Source: GCA-003244245 sp049673305 (GTDB lineage: Bacteria > Actinomycetota > Actinomycetes > Mycobacteriales > Pseudonocardiaceae). Taken from it: a DNA stretch of 64,000 bases. The translations under genes were made by a program, and so were the position numbers. Shown here piece by piece: positions 30,884 to 39,677 of this stretch. The stretch is from positions 84,699 through 148,698 of the forward strand of contig JBATXM010000009.1 of the NCBI GenBank assembly GCA_049673305.1. The letters run 5' to 3'. Under the pieces are notes generated by a model. That model was given only the letters and a program-made list of their open reading frames with translations. It searched no databases and was not told where the DNA came from. Each line of letters opens with the position of its first letter. Position 1 is the first letter of the stretch.

Positions 30884-33484
30884 TTACCGGACCAGGGTGA
30901 GGACGACGGTCTCCTCGCGCCCTCCGGCGGCGCGGACGGTCCGGGTGGCCAACCAGGCATCGAACCGCTCCGGCCCGAGCGGGCGGGAGATCAGAAAGCC
31001 CTGCGCGACGTCGCAACCCATCTCCATCAGCTGGTCGCGGGTGGCGTCCTGCTCGACTCCCTCGGCGACAACGATCAGCCCGAGGGAGTGGCCGAGCTCG
31101 ATGATGGCGCGGACCACCGCAAGGTCACCGAGATCACTGGCCAGTCCCAGCACGAAGCTCTTGTCGATCTTGACCTCGTCCACCGGCAGGCGCCGCAGGT
31201 AGGCCAGCGACGAGTACCCGGTACCGAAGTCATCCACCGCGATGCGAATACCCAGCTCATGCAGCTCGCGCAGCACCGGCAGCGCGCGTTCCGGATCGCT
31301 CATCACCGCCGACTCGGTGAGCTCGAAACTCAGGAACGCGGGGGGCACCTGGTGCCGCGCCAGCGCGTCGCTCACCCGGAGGGGAAACCCGGTGTCGGCC
31401 AGGTTGCGCACCGAGAGATTGACCGCGACCGACAGCGACAGCCCACGGTCCAGCCAGCTGCGGCACTGTGCTAAGGAGCGGTCGAGCACGTAGTCGGTGA
31501 GCAGATCGATCAGACCGGTGGTTTCGACGAGGGTAACGAATTCCTCCGGATTGACCATCCCGAACTCCGGGTGGTGCCAGCGCACCAGTGCCTCGACGCC
31601 GATCACCTGGCGGGTGGACAACGCCAGCTGGGGTTGGAAGTGCACAGCGACCTGCCCAGTGTCCAGCGCATGGCGGAATTGGGTGACCAGTTGAAAACGG
31701 CGCAGCAGGCGCTGACCCATGCTGGGCAGGTAGCTGCGGACGGTCTCCTCACCGCCGCGGGCGGCGCGCAGGGCCACGTCGGCCCGCTGCACCAGGGTAT
31801 CCACATCCCGAGTGGGCTCGGTCCCGGTCAGCGCCACGCCGGCCACCACGCTGCACTCCACGGCGAGCTTGTCGACCGGATAGGGCTCGCTCAGCGCCGC
31901 CTGCACCTGCTCGGCCACCTGAAGCGCCCGTTGCGGGCAGACGTCGACCAGCAGCGCGGCAAACGTGTCCCCCTCAAGGCGGGCAGTGAGCGTCTGGCTT
32001 GGCAGCGCGCGGCGAAGCCGCTCGCCCGCGCCTAGAAGTACTCGATCACCCCAGACGTGGCCCAGCGCATCGTTCACCGATGATCGCAATCCGAGTTCGA
32101 GGACGAGCACGGCGCACGGTGCCGAGTCCAGGCGCAATACCTCGGTCGCGGCTTTCCGGAAACCGAGCCGGTTACGCAGCTTGGTCAGGCTGTCGTGGTA
32201 AGCGTCGTGTCGTAGCTGGACAAGGAGCCGGCAGTTGTCCAGCGCGGTGGTGAGATGGCTGGCCAACGTCTCGACCAACCGCACGTCGGCCGCCCCGAAG
32301 CCGCGCACCCGAGACTGCCGGTCATGCACCTCGATGACGCCCAGCAGGTGGTCGGCGCCCCGCAGCGCCGCCACGAGCACCTCCGAGACCGCCCTCGTGG
32401 TCAAGGCGCAGGCGATGACCGGGTCCGCGCTGCTGTCCAGCAGACGCCGTACCTGCCCGGTTCGGACCGGCGGGCCAGCTGGCAGGACAGCACTGATGTC
32501 GTCGTGGGAGAGCGGGCAGGGCAGCGCCACGCCAGCGACCACGGTGCGCAGCGCGCCGTGGGCAGATATCCGGTGCAGCACGACGCGGGTGGCGTTGAGC
32601 TGTTCGCGGGCCAGCTCCATGGCGGTGTACCAGGCACCCTCATCCAGCTCCGGCGGTTCCGGTTCGTCCTCGCCACCCCGCCGCACCGCGCCTCGCCCGA
32701 CGACGGCCACCCGCAGGCTGAGGTCGTTGAGCACACCGAGGTCACGGTGGTCACGAAGCAGCCCGTAATAGGCGCGGTACACCCCGGCCGCCGTCACCGC
32801 CAGCAGGCCCACCAGCACCGCGCCCCACGGCACCCGTACCAGTTCCGCGGCGGTGATCCCGAGCGCGGCGTTGAGCAGGCCGGTGAGGTAGACGTGCACC
32901 ATCGGACGCGCACCCTCGCCAGGACGCCGGTGATCCAGCAACACGATGAAAAACCAGCTCAGCCAACACGTGATGGCGTGGGCGATGACGAACCCGGCGA
33001 GCACCGCGATCCACAGCGGCGGCCAGGGCCAGTGCAGCAGGAACACCAAGCAGGCCAGCAGGTCAGTGAGTGCGACGGTGAGGGTCGCGGAAGAGACGTT
33101 GAACAACAGCTTGGGCCAGGTGTCGCGGTGCAGCAACCGAGCGATGGCCATAACGCCGACAGCGGCTGCCAGCACGACCGGGCTGGGTAGATACACCAGG
33201 CCGATGACCAGCGGGATGTCGGTGAGCGTAATCCGTGCGCTGTCGCGGTGGACCTCGACCTCGATCGCCAGGGTTCGGGCGATTCCGAATCCCGCCGCCA
33301 GCGCAAGACCCCCGAACAAGCTGCCCAGACTTGGCTTGAGGGAAGCCGTGACCACCAGGGCCGTCCCAGCCACTGCGGCGGCGAGCGTGAGAATGGCCAC
33401 GAAGGCGGTCGAGGCCACGGCTCGCCCACGCGAGAGCACGGTGCCCGACGAGCGCCATCTCACGTGCACACGAACCTCCCGCAA
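30884..33484 (-). CDS. Membrane GAF-GGDEF-EAL cyclic-di-GMP protein, probable phosphodiesterase
   Basis: 866 aa from a TTG at 33484; GTG codons a few residues in are alternatives. The N-terminal third has about six to eight membrane segments. It is followed by a GAF-like sensor region and a GGDEF domain whose signature is degenerate (LEGDTFAALL in place of GGDEF), though HDSLTKLRNRLGF is kept. The EAL domain has an intact GVEALVRWHHPE, NLSVRNL, DDFGTGYSSLAYL, KIDKSFV and EGVE...QGFLISRP. So synthesis of c-di-GMP is doubtful, while hydrolysis to pGpG is plausible; a GTP-binding regulatory role for the GGDEF half is possible. A 27-codon small ORF lies upstream on the same strand. Confidence 0.88.
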   Translation of the reverse strand: MREVRVHVRWRSSGTVLSRGRAVASTAFVAILTLAAAVAGTALVVTASLKPSLGSLFGGLALAAGFGIARTLAIEVEVHRDSARITLTDIPLVIGLVYLPSPVVLAAAVGVMAIARLLHRDTWPKLLFNVSSATLTVALTDLLACLVFLLHWPWPPLWIAVLAGFVIAHAITCWLSWFFIVLLDHRRPGEGARPMVHVYLTGLLNAALGITAAELVRVPWGAVLVGLLAVTAAGVYRAYYGLLRDHRDLGVLNDLSLRVAVVGRGAVRRGGEDEPEPPELDEGAWYTAMELAREQLNATRVVLHRISAHGALRTVVAGVALPCPLSHDDISAVLPAGPPVRTGQVRRLLDSSADPVIACALTTRAVSEVLVAALRGADHLLGVIEVHDRQSRVRGFGAADVRLVETLASHLTTALDNCRLLVQLRHDAYHDSLTKLRNRLGFRKAATEVLRLDSAPCAVLVLELGLRSSVNDALGHVWGDRVLLGAGERLRRALPSQTLTARLEGDTFAALLVDVCPQRALQVAEQVQAALSEPYPVDKLAVECSVVAGVALTGTEPTRDVDTLVQRADVALRAARGGEETVRSYLPSMGQRLLRRFQLVTQFRHALDTGQVAVHFQPQLALSTRQVIGVEALVRWHHPEFGMVNPEEFVTLVETTGLIDLLTDYVLDRSLAQCRSWLDRGLSLSVAVNLSVRNLADTGFPLRVSDALARHQVPPAFLSFELTESAVMSDPERALPVLRELHELGIRIAVDDFGTGYSSLAYLRRLPVDEVKIDKSFVLGLASDLGDLAVVRAIIELGHSLGLIVVAEGVEQDATRDQLMEMGCDVAQGFLISRPLGPERFDAWLATRTVRAAGGREETVVLTLVR

Positions 33485-33609
33485 TTGCTCAAGGGCTGTG
33501 TCCTCCCCCGCCCACAGCCCTCGATCAGCACACAGATGTTCGAGCGAACTGAGCTGATGGGGCGGTTTAGGCGGATTGGGAGTAGATCGACGGAAGAAAC
33601 TCGGCCGAC
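33485..33609. other. 5' region of the GGDEF-EAL gene
   Basis: 125 bases between the small ORF and the GGDEF-EAL TTG. I see no gene. It may simply be leader sequence, and no hairpin with a T-tract was noticed. Confidence 0.35.
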
Positions 33610-33693
33610 CTACCCCCGGTACTGGCCAATCTCGACACCGTCGGGGCCACCCTCCGGGCCGAGGGCGATGGTGCTGGTACTAAGAGGGGTCAT
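33610..33693 (-). CDS. Candidate 27-residue small protein or leader peptide
   Basis: ATG at 33693 is preceded by GGAGGTGA at ideal spacing. The reading frame MTPLSTSTIALGPEGGPDGV then EIGQYRG ends in TAG. Unusually for a random frame it starts with a near-perfect ribosome site and has no rare features. It could be a leader peptide of the GGDEF-EAL gene 125 bases downstream, an independent microprotein, or a peptide precursor. No modifying enzyme is adjacent. A palindrome (33739-33763) lies just upstream. Confidence 0.4.
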   Translation of the reverse strand: MTPLSTSTIALGPEGGPDGVEIGQYRG

Positions 33694-33738
33694 CATTCAC
33701 CTCCAGCTACTCGTCATTCCGGATCAGATAGTTACTAA

Positions 33739-33763
33739 AAGTGAGATTACCGTTAACTCACTT
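33739..33763. promoter_or_regulatory. AAGTGAG palindrome, candidate operator
   Basis: Arms AAGTGAG (33739-33745) and CTCACTT (33757-33763) are perfect inverses around an 11-base A/T-rich centre. This is the most AT-rich stretch of the local intergenic region. It lies about 45 bases upstream of the small ORF start on the minus strand, a usual operator position. No regulator is adjacent. Confidence 0.4.
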
Positions 33764-33912
33764 GGGTGCAGGATAGCTTCTTTAGTGTTGTGTCGCTACT
33801 GGAAAAATCCGGTCCGCCACCGGCGGTCGAACGACGGATGCCGCTGACCGTGTCGCGCCTAGCGTCACCGATCGCTATCGTCTGGTATCGGTATGGCAGA
33901 ACGCGGCGAGGT
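33764..33912. other. Intergenic between the operator palindrome and purE
   Basis: 149 bases with no supported gene. It probably carries the purE 3' untranslated region and upstream promoter elements for the small ORF. Open frames crossing it have no start signals. Confidence 0.35.
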
Positions 33913-34404
33913 TTACTCCAACGTGGCGCGCAATGTCGCATTGGAGTCCAGCACCCGCTGAGCCAGCTGCTGCTGAAAGGCCACCATCCGCTGCGCGAGT
34001 GCCGGGTCCGAGGTGGCCAGGATGCGGATCGCGAGCAGCCCGGCGTTGCGCGCCCCGCCGACCGACACCGTCGCGACCGGCACTCCGGCGGGCATCTGCA
34101 CGATGGACAACAGCGAGTCCAGCCCGTCCAGGTGCGCCAGCGGTACCGGCACCCCGATCACCGGCAGCACCGTGGCCGAGGCCACCATCCCGGGCAGGTG
34201 CGCCGCTCCACCAGCCCCAGCGATGATCACCTTCAACCCCCGGCTCGCGGCGTTACGGGCATAGTCGAGCATCCGGTCCGGGGTGCGGTGGGCGGAGACC
34301 ACCGACACCTCGTGGGTCACGCCGAACTCCTTGAGGGCCTGCGCGGCTGCGCGCATCACCGGCCAGTCCGAGTCGCTGCCCATGATCACACCGACCAGGC
34401 TCAC
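33913..34404 (-). CDS. purE: N5-carboxyaminoimidazole ribonucleotide mutase
   Basis: Converts N5-CAIR to CAIR in purine synthesis. GTG at 34404 overlaps the purK TGA (GTGA) and gives 163 aa beginning (M)SLVGVIMGSDSDWPVM. SVVSAHRTPDRM holds the catalytic His, and GAGGAAHLPGMVAS is the substrate loop. Longer upstream frames in the same register overlap purK and are not used. The purK-purE order is shared with mycobacteria. Confidence 0.95.
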   Translation of the reverse strand: MSLVGVIMGSDSDWPVMRAAAQALKEFGVTHEVSVVSAHRTPDRMLDYARNAASRGLKVIIAGAGGAAHLPGMVASATVLPVIGVPVPLAHLDGLDSLLSIVQMPAGVPVATVSVGGARNAGLLAIRILATSDPALAQRMVAFQQQLAQRVLDSNATLRATLE

Positions 34405-35633
34405 GCCGTCTCCCATCCGGGCCCGTGCCCCGAGTGGCCGTCCGACCCGTGCACCGAGTGGCCGTCCGGCCAGGTACCGGTGGACAAAAAAGCAGCCGAG
34501 CCGACCGCCACCTCGCGCACCGACGCCAACCGCGCACCACACACTGTGACGTGCCCAATCTTGCGTCCGGGCCGCTCCGACTTCGCGTACAGGTGCACCT
34601 TCGCCTGGGGGTAGCGGGCCATCAGGTGGTGCACTCGCTCGTCCACACCCATCGTGGGCGGGGTACCAGCGCCCAGTACGTTGGCCATCACGCACGCCGG
34701 GGCACTCGGTGCGGTGGAGCCCAACGGATAGTCCAGCACCGCTCGCAGGTGCTGCTCGAACTGTGACGTCGCCGCGCCCTCGATGGTCCAGTGCCCGCTG
34801 TTGTGCGGGCGCATCGCCAACTCATTCACCAGCAACTCCCCGGTAGGCGTCTCGAACAGCTCGACGGCCAGAACACCGACCACCCCCAGCTGCTCCGCGA
34901 CGCGCAACGCCAGCTGTTGGCCGGCCTGCGCGAGCTCGGTATCCAGACCGGGCGCTGGGGCGAGCACCTCCACACAGATCCCGTCCCGCTGCACCGTCTG
35001 CACCACCGGCCACGCCGCGCCCTGCCCGAACGGCGAGCGGGCCACCAGCGCGGCCAGTTCCCTGCGCATCACCACGCAGTGCTCCACCAGCAACGGGGTG
35101 CCCAGGGCGAGCAGTTCCGCCACCACCTGGCGCGCGCCGGTGGGGGTACTGAGCATCCACAGGCCGCGTCCGTCATAGCCACCGCGGGCCGCCTTGAGCA
35201 CGCACGGCCAACCATGCTCGGCACCGAACACCACGGCGTCCCGTGGCCGGGTCACCTCGCGAAATGGCGGGACTGGCACCCCCAGTCCGGTCAGCGCCTG
35301 GCGCATCACCAACTTGTCCTGGGCGTGGCGCAGCGCGTCCGGGCCCGGATACACCACCGCTCCCTCGGCAACCAGTGCCCGCAGGTGCTCGGTGGGAACG
35401 TGCTCATGGTCGACGGTGAGCACGTCACAGCCCACCGCGAACCGGCGCAGCGCGGCCAGATCGTCGGGCTGGCCAAGGACCACATCGGCGGCCACCAGCG
35501 CCGCCGGCTCATCGGGACCGGTAGCCAGCACCCGCAGCGACTGGCCGAGCGCCACAGCGGCCTGGTGGGTCATCCGGGCCAGCTGCCCGGCTCCCACCAT
35601 GCCGACGACGGGCAAGCCGGTACGAGGGTCCAC
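34401..35633 (-). CDS. purK: N5-carboxyaminoimidazole ribonucleotide synthase
   Basis: ATP-grasp enzyme that carboxylates AIR. VGMVGAGQLARMTHQAA is the N-terminal nucleotide-fold motif, LKAARGGYDGRGLWML the ATP-grasp loop and ELFETPTGELLVNELAMRPHNSGH the metal site. Length is 410 aa with an additional C-terminal tail, TWPDGHSVHGSDGHSGHG, encoded by a 24-base near-repeat (DGHSxHG twice). The GTG start is 34 bases from the divergent DUF4231 gene. Confidence 0.95.
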   Translation of the reverse strand: MDPRTGLPVVGMVGAGQLARMTHQAAVALGQSLRVLATGPDEPAALVAADVVLGQPDDLAALRRFAVGCDVLTVDHEHVPTEHLRALVAEGAVVYPGPDALRHAQDKLVMRQALTGLGVPVPPFREVTRPRDAVVFGAEHGWPCVLKAARGGYDGRGLWMLSTPTGARQVVAELLALGTPLLVEHCVVMRRELAALVARSPFGQGAAWPVVQTVQRDGICVEVLAPAPGLDTELAQAGQQLALRVAEQLGVVGVLAVELFETPTGELLVNELAMRPHNSGHWTIEGAATSQFEQHLRAVLDYPLGSTAPSAPACVMANVLGAGTPPTMGVDERVHHLMARYPQAKVHLYAKSERPGRKIGHVTVCGARLASVREVAVGSAAFLSTGTWPDGHSVHGSDGHSGHGPGWETA

Positions 35634-35667
35634 GAATCAGTGACTTTATCTGGAATCCTCATGCTCC

Positions 35668-36171
35668 ATGGAACCGACAAGAGACGACGTGAGCGACGAG
35701 CGGCAACCAGCCCAGGCCAACGAGGTCAACGAGGACGACGAGGCCGGTCCGGCGTGGGACCGGCTGGAGGATCAGCTCAGTTGGTATGACAGCAAGAGCG
35801 TGGCCGCCCAGCGGGCGTACAAGCGGGTCAAGCTCAGCCAACTCATCATCGGCGCTGTGGTACCAGTCGTCGCCGGCCTCCGAGTCTCCGCCGCGGTCAC
35901 CGCGACGCTCGCCGCTTTCGTCGTCGTGGCCGAGGGTGCCCAACAGCTGTACCAGTGGCAGACCAATTGGGTGCTGTACCGCTCCACTGCGGAAGCCCTC
36001 AAGCACGAGAAGTACCTCTACCTCGCCGCCGCCGGCCCCTACCGCGCCGAGGACCGGCCCCGCGTGCTCGCCGAACGTCTCGAAGGCCTGATCTCCCAGG
36101 AACATGCCAGCTGGACGGAGAGCCGCCAGCACGAAAAGCACACCTCTCCGCCCAGAGCAAAGCACATCTAA
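35668..36171 (+). CDS. DUF4231 (SLATT-type) two-TM membrane protein
   Basis: 167 aa. An acidic N-terminus (about 30 residues) is followed by WDRLEDQLSWYDSKSVAAQRAYKR, two membrane segments (about residues 55-90, IIGAVVPVVAGL and VTATLAAFVVVAEG) and a helical tail YRAEDRPRVLAERLEGLIS. This is the DUF4231 layout, a branch of the SLATT families proposed to be membrane effectors in bacterial conflict systems. The start at 35668 is divergent from purK by 34 bases. An unrecognised gene follows 100 bases downstream in the same direction. Function is not established. Confidence 0.8.
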   Translation: MEPTRDDVSDERQPAQANEVNEDDEAGPAWDRLEDQLSWYDSKSVAAQRAYKRVKLSQLIIGAVVPVVAGLRVSAAVTATLAAFVVVAEGAQQLYQWQTNWVLYRSTAEALKHEKYLYLAAAGPYRAEDRPRVLAERLEGLISQEHASWTESRQHEKHTSPPRAKHI

Positions 36172-36271
36172 CGCAGCGGGCGGCTGGCGGGAATCTCTAC
36201 CCGGTCGGGTGTATCAGCGGGCCTTCGGGGCAACTCTGTAACAGCAAAGCCGCCACCCACGAGGGGAAGCT

Positions 36272-36811
36272 ATGCCGGTTACCTGTGAACTTGCCCGGAG
36301 GACGCGGATCCGCGCCTTTCGGGCCCGGCAGTATGTACTGATCATCGCCGAGGGCGAACTGCCCACACCCGGCATCGACGTCCACATTATCCCGAGCCCG
36401 GTGGAGACCTCTCCCACGCAGTTCACCGTGACGTGCTCCCCCCACCCGGGCATCCGGCGCCAGCGCGTCACTCCCTACCGCGAGACCATCACGGTCCGCT
36501 TCCCCGAAGACCAGCCCACGGTGACAGTTCACCACGCAGAAGGCACCGACCAGGTTGACATCGAGAAATGCGGCGAGGAGCTTTCCTTCTACCTGCGAGC
36601 CATCGGCGACAATACTGATGAGGCCACCGGCTTTTCGAAGAAGCTCAGTTTCGAGGAAGCGTTCGCCAACGCGCGGACCAACCTTCCACCAGCCCAGTCC
36701 CCCGTCGCAGACTCGTTGGAGCGGATCCAGGTACTCGAGATCGGTGCCCTGTTCGGCAGCATCGCCGGCTTCCACGACATGTTCGTCCGCATCTGCCGCA
36801 CCCACGATTGA
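36272..36811 (+). CDS. Unrecognised protein, possible partner of the DUF4231 gene
   Basis: 179 aa, ATG with GAGGGGAAG upstream. There is no signal peptide or membrane segment. The first half looks beta-rich (YVLIIAEGELPTPGIDVHII, QFTVTCSPHPG). The second half has SKKLSFEEAFANARTNLPP and ends LEIGALFGSIAGFHDMFVRI. I recall similar tails in other actinobacterial hypothetical proteins but cannot name a family. The cysteines do not form a metal-site pattern. It overlaps nothing and is followed by the gtrA-like gene. It may act with the DUF4231 protein, but that rests on adjacency alone. Confidence 0.65.
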   Translation: MPVTCELARRTRIRAFRARQYVLIIAEGELPTPGIDVHIIPSPVETSPTQFTVTCSPHPGIRRQRVTPYRETITVRFPEDQPTVTVHHAEGTDQVDIEKCGEELSFYLRAIGDNTDEATGFSKKLSFEEAFANARTNLPPAQSPVADSLERIQVLEIGALFGSIAGFHDMFVRICRTHD

Positions 36812-36895
36812 TCACCAAGACGCCTGCGCTGGCCGTTGATGAGCGTCGGCTGTGCGGCGGGTGCGTGCAACGGTCCGTACACTTCGGCGGTGTCC

Positions 36896-37399
36896 ATGGT
36901 CGATGCGGTGCTCATCCGGATTCCGCAGCCCTACCGCGACATCGCGGTCCACCACCGGGAGCTGGTGAAGTTCGCCCTGGTCGGCGCGATCACCTACGTG
37001 GTGGACATCACGCTGTTCACGGTGCTCAAGACGACGGTACTGGCACCCAAGCCGGTGACCGCCAAGATCGTTGCCGTGCTGGTGGCGACGATCGTGTCCT
37101 ACGTGCTCAACCGGGAGTGGTCCTTCCGCACCCGGGGCGGCCGGGAGCGGCGTCACGAGGCCACGCTGTTCTTCCTGATCTGCGGCATCGGAATGATGAT
37201 CAATGCTACCCCGCTGTGGATCTCACGGTACATGCTGGAGCTGCAAGTCCCCCAGGTCAGCCTGCTTGTCCAGGAGGCCGCCGACTTCGCCAGCGCCAAT
37301 GTGATCGGGACGCTGCTGGCGATGGTGTTCCGGTGGTGGGCTTTCCGGCGATACGTCTTCCCCGACCAGAACGTGCGCCGCCAAGTGTCTGTGGGTTAA
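36896..37399 (+). CDS. GtrA family membrane protein
   Basis: Four-TM protein of the GtrA family, proposed to flip polyprenyl-linked sugars. ATG at 36896 gives 167 aa: LVKFALVGAITYVVDITLFTVL, VVSYVLNREWSFR (family motif NREWSF), FFLICGIGMMINATPLW and a final segment FRWWAFRRYVF. Upstream in-frame codons from 36836 lack support. The same gene type (Rv3277 in M. tuberculosis) lies beside purK there, so this is backbone rather than accessory. Confidence 0.88.
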   Translation: MVDAVLIRIPQPYRDIAVHHRELVKFALVGAITYVVDITLFTVLKTTVLAPKPVTAKIVAVLVATIVSYVLNREWSFRTRGGRERRHEATLFFLICGIGMMINATPLWISRYMLELQVPQVSLLVQEAADFASANVIGTLLAMVFRWWAFRRYVFPDQNVRRQVSVG

Positions 37400-37413
37400 C
37401 TGGCACAGGTTGA

Positions 37414-38457
37414 CTAGCGCACCACGCCGCCGCCCGGGCGCGGTACGCCGGCGAGATCTTCGTGTCTCGGTACCCGCAGGTAGACGGCGAACCTGGCAGG
37501 CCGCGCGGAGCTGAGCTCAAGGCGTCCCCCGTCAGCCTCGACCAGCGCCCTGGCCAGCGCCAGTCCGACGCCGGTGGAGGACGCCCCTGAGATCCCCCGG
37601 TCGAAGACGTGCGGGGCCAGCTCCTCGGGCACGCCCTCGCCGCCGTCAGTCACCTCCACCACGACCATCTTGTCTGGTCCCACTCCGGTCCACCGCGCGG
37701 ACAGCGTCACCATGCCGGCGCCGTGGCGCAGCGCGTTATCAATCAGCACCCCGAGTGCCTCGCGCAACCGGGCGGGCGTGACCCGGGCGACCAGCCCGTC
37801 GCCTGCCAGCAGCCGCAGCGGCCGCCGGTCGGCGTCGGCCTGTGGCTGCCAGTCAGCGACCACCTCACCGAGCAGCTCGGCCAGCTCCACCGGCTCGGCG
37901 GTGGCGGCCCGAGCCTCCTCGGTGGCCCGCAACAGGTCGTCGAGCACCGAGCCGAGCCGCTCAGCCTGCTCCAGTGCCGCCTCGGCCTCCATAGCGATGT
38001 CGGGGTCGGGGTACGCGGCCAGCTCGTCCAGCCGCAGCTGCAGCGCGGTCAGCCGGCTCCGCAGCTGATGCGACACGTCGCCGACGAGATCCCGCTCCCG
38101 GGCGACGAGCTCGGCCAGCGCGGCCGCGGAGATGTCCAGCTGCTCCGCGACCCCATCAAGCTCAGCGATGCCGTACCTGGCCGACGCGAGGCGGAAATCC
38201 CCCACCCCCAGCCAGGCGGCCCGGTCGGCGACGTCCGCCAGCGACCCGGCCAACCGCCGGGCGGCGACAGCGGCGATGGCTGCGCCGATCCCCACCGACA
38301 GCCCCACCAAGAGACAGACCAGGACGACAGCCCACAGCTGACCGGCGCGAGTGCTGTGCTGCGCCAACCGCCAGGAGGCGAATGCCAGTGGACCGCCCAG
38401 CACCAGTCCGGTGATCGTCACCGCGATCACCGTGGAACGCACAATCCTGCACCGCAC
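37414..38457 (-). CDS. Two-component sensor histidine kinase
   Basis: 347 aa. Two membrane segments at about residues 10-28 and 40-65 flank a very short external loop. HAMP-like linker, then the H-box DVSHQLRSRLTALQLRLDEL (phospho-His), N-box VLIDNALRHGAG, G1 DGGEGVPEEL and G2 GVGLALARALVEADGG. The short sensor loop suggests detection within or at the membrane. It lies downstream of the response regulator by 31 bases and is probably in one operon with it. The signal is unknown. Confidence 0.92.
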   Translation of the reverse strand: MRCRIVRSTVIAVTITGLVLGGPLAFASWRLAQHSTRAGQLWAVVLVCLLVGLSVGIGAAIAAVAARRLAGSLADVADRAAWLGVGDFRLASARYGIAELDGVAEQLDISAAALAELVARERDLVGDVSHQLRSRLTALQLRLDELAAYPDPDIAMEAEAALEQAERLGSVLDDLLRATEEARAATAEPVELAELLGEVVADWQPQADADRRPLRLLAGDGLVARVTPARLREALGVLIDNALRHGAGMVTLSARWTGVGPDKMVVVEVTDGGEGVPEELAPHVFDRGISGASSTGVGLALARALVEADGGRLELSSARPARFAVYLRVPRHEDLAGVPRPGGGVVR

Positions 38458-38488
38458 GACGGAACGCTACGCCGGTGAGCGAGCTTTT

Positions 38489-39148
38489 CTACAGCGCATC
38501 GAAACGGAACCCGACTCCCCGGATGGTGACGATCCGGCTGCCGCCGATCTTGCGGCGGAGCCACGACATGTGCATATCCAGCGTCTTGGAGTTCTTGAGC
38601 TCGAGGTCCTTCCACACCTCACGCAGGATCTCCTCCCGGCTGACCACCTGTCCCGGCCGGGACAACAGGACCCGCAGCAGCTCGAACTCCTTGTTCGCCA
38701 GCGCGATCTCGACGCCGTCGATGAGCACCCGGTGGCCGGCGAGGTCCATCCGCACCCCACCCACCTCTAGCGCGTCCGGCGCGCTGCGGCGCAATAAAGC
38801 GCGCACCCTGGCCAGCAGTTCGGCCAACCGGAAGGGCTTGGCCACGTAATCGTCGGCTCCCGCGTCCAGCCCGACGACGAAGTCCACCTCATCAGTTCGG
38901 GCGGTGAGCATCAGCACCGGGAGGTCAGGACGCACCTGGCGCAATCGGCGGCAGACGTCCAGGCCATCCATCCCCGGCAGCCCGAGGTCGAGCACCAGCA
39001 GGTCCACCTCAGGCTGCTTGGCGCGGACCAACGCGGTGTGGCCATTACCGATCACCATCACCTCGTGGCCCTCGCGCTGCAGGGCGCGGGACAGCGGCTC
39101 GGCGATGCTGGCGTCGTCCTCGACAAGCAGCACAGTGGGCACGTCCAT
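38489..39148 (-). CDS. OmpR-family response regulator
   Basis: 219 aa from ATG 39148 (MDVPTVLLVEDDAS); the open frame upstream to 39229 is not conserved. The receiver domain has D11/D12, phospho-acceptor Asp54 in LVLDLGLPGMDG, and Lys in VAKPF. The winged-helix domain ends VTIRGVGFRFDAL, as in PhoB/MtrA-like proteins. Gene order regulator-kinase in one operon. Target genes are not evident from the sequence. Confidence 0.93.
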   Translation of the reverse strand: MDVPTVLLVEDDASIAEPLSRALQREGHEVMVIGNGHTALVRAKQPEVDLLVLDLGLPGMDGLDVCRRLRQVRPDLPVLMLTARTDEVDFVVGLDAGADDYVAKPFRLAELLARVRALLRRSAPDALEVGGVRMDLAGHRVLIDGVEIALANKEFELLRVLLSRPGQVVSREEILREVWKDLELKNSKTLDMHMSWLRRKIGGSRIVTIRGVGFRFDAL

Positions 39149-39229
39149 CAGACTAGGGCGACGTGGCGGCCTGTGCTCGTGACCGCCGACGTCGTGCTGA
39201 CCGACCACACCACAGTGGGGCGCTCGCAC

Positions 39230-39637
39230 TCACCCAAAGCCAGGCCCGTCATCACCAGTGTCGGATGTGTACCAATCCACACAGGCCCAGGCAACGTAGT
39301 CTGTGCGGCCCCTGTACGAGACCGGAATCCACCAATAACTCCCTCCACAGTCATCGTAATCCGCGCCACGCTGAGCCTCACAACTGGCGGGGATGGCCTG
39401 GTCCCGGTCGAGGTGACCATCAGATCGAGAGTCTTTGTCGGCATTCTCACGGATGTGCAGGCCGTCGAACCTGCTGACAACGTAGCACTGACCATCGCTA
39501 GGCTGGCTACCTGCAATAAAAACATGGCGCCTTACGCCCCCGCCCCCCTGCGATACGCCCCTACTCGCCTGCGGTCGAGGGGCGTTCTGACCTCCGGAGC
39601 GGGAGCCGCCCTGAGGCTCAGGCGCGCTTGCAGTCAT
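39230..39637 (-). CDS. Small protein with degenerate SH3-like domain
   Basis: 135 aa from ATG 39637 with AAGGA 6 bases upstream. A Gly/Ser/Arg-rich linker (about residues 1-40) is followed by HVFIAGSQPSDGQCYVVSRF, HIRENADKDSRSDGHL and YWWIPVSYRGRTDYVAWACVDWY. This resembles a bacterial SH3-like domain (NLRxxxSxxS...WYKVxYxGRxGWV) with extra Cys residues that could form disulfides. No signal peptide was found, so the location is unclear. It is 41 bases downstream of the SIMPL gene. Confidence 0.6.
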   Translation of the reverse strand: MTASAPEPQGGSRSGGQNAPRPQASRGVSQGGGGVRRHVFIAGSQPSDGQCYVVSRFDGLHIRENADKDSRSDGHLDRDQAIPASCEAQRGADYDDCGGSYWWIPVSYRGRTDYVAWACVDWYTSDTGDDGPGFG

Positions 39638-39677
39638 GGGAATCCTTCTTTCACATAGCGAAGCAGGACCTTTACGC

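Noticed and set aside
37414..39148. Vancomycin-type VanRS system
   Set aside because: Kinase and regulator are generic OmpR type; no vanHAX or cell-wall genes adjoin.
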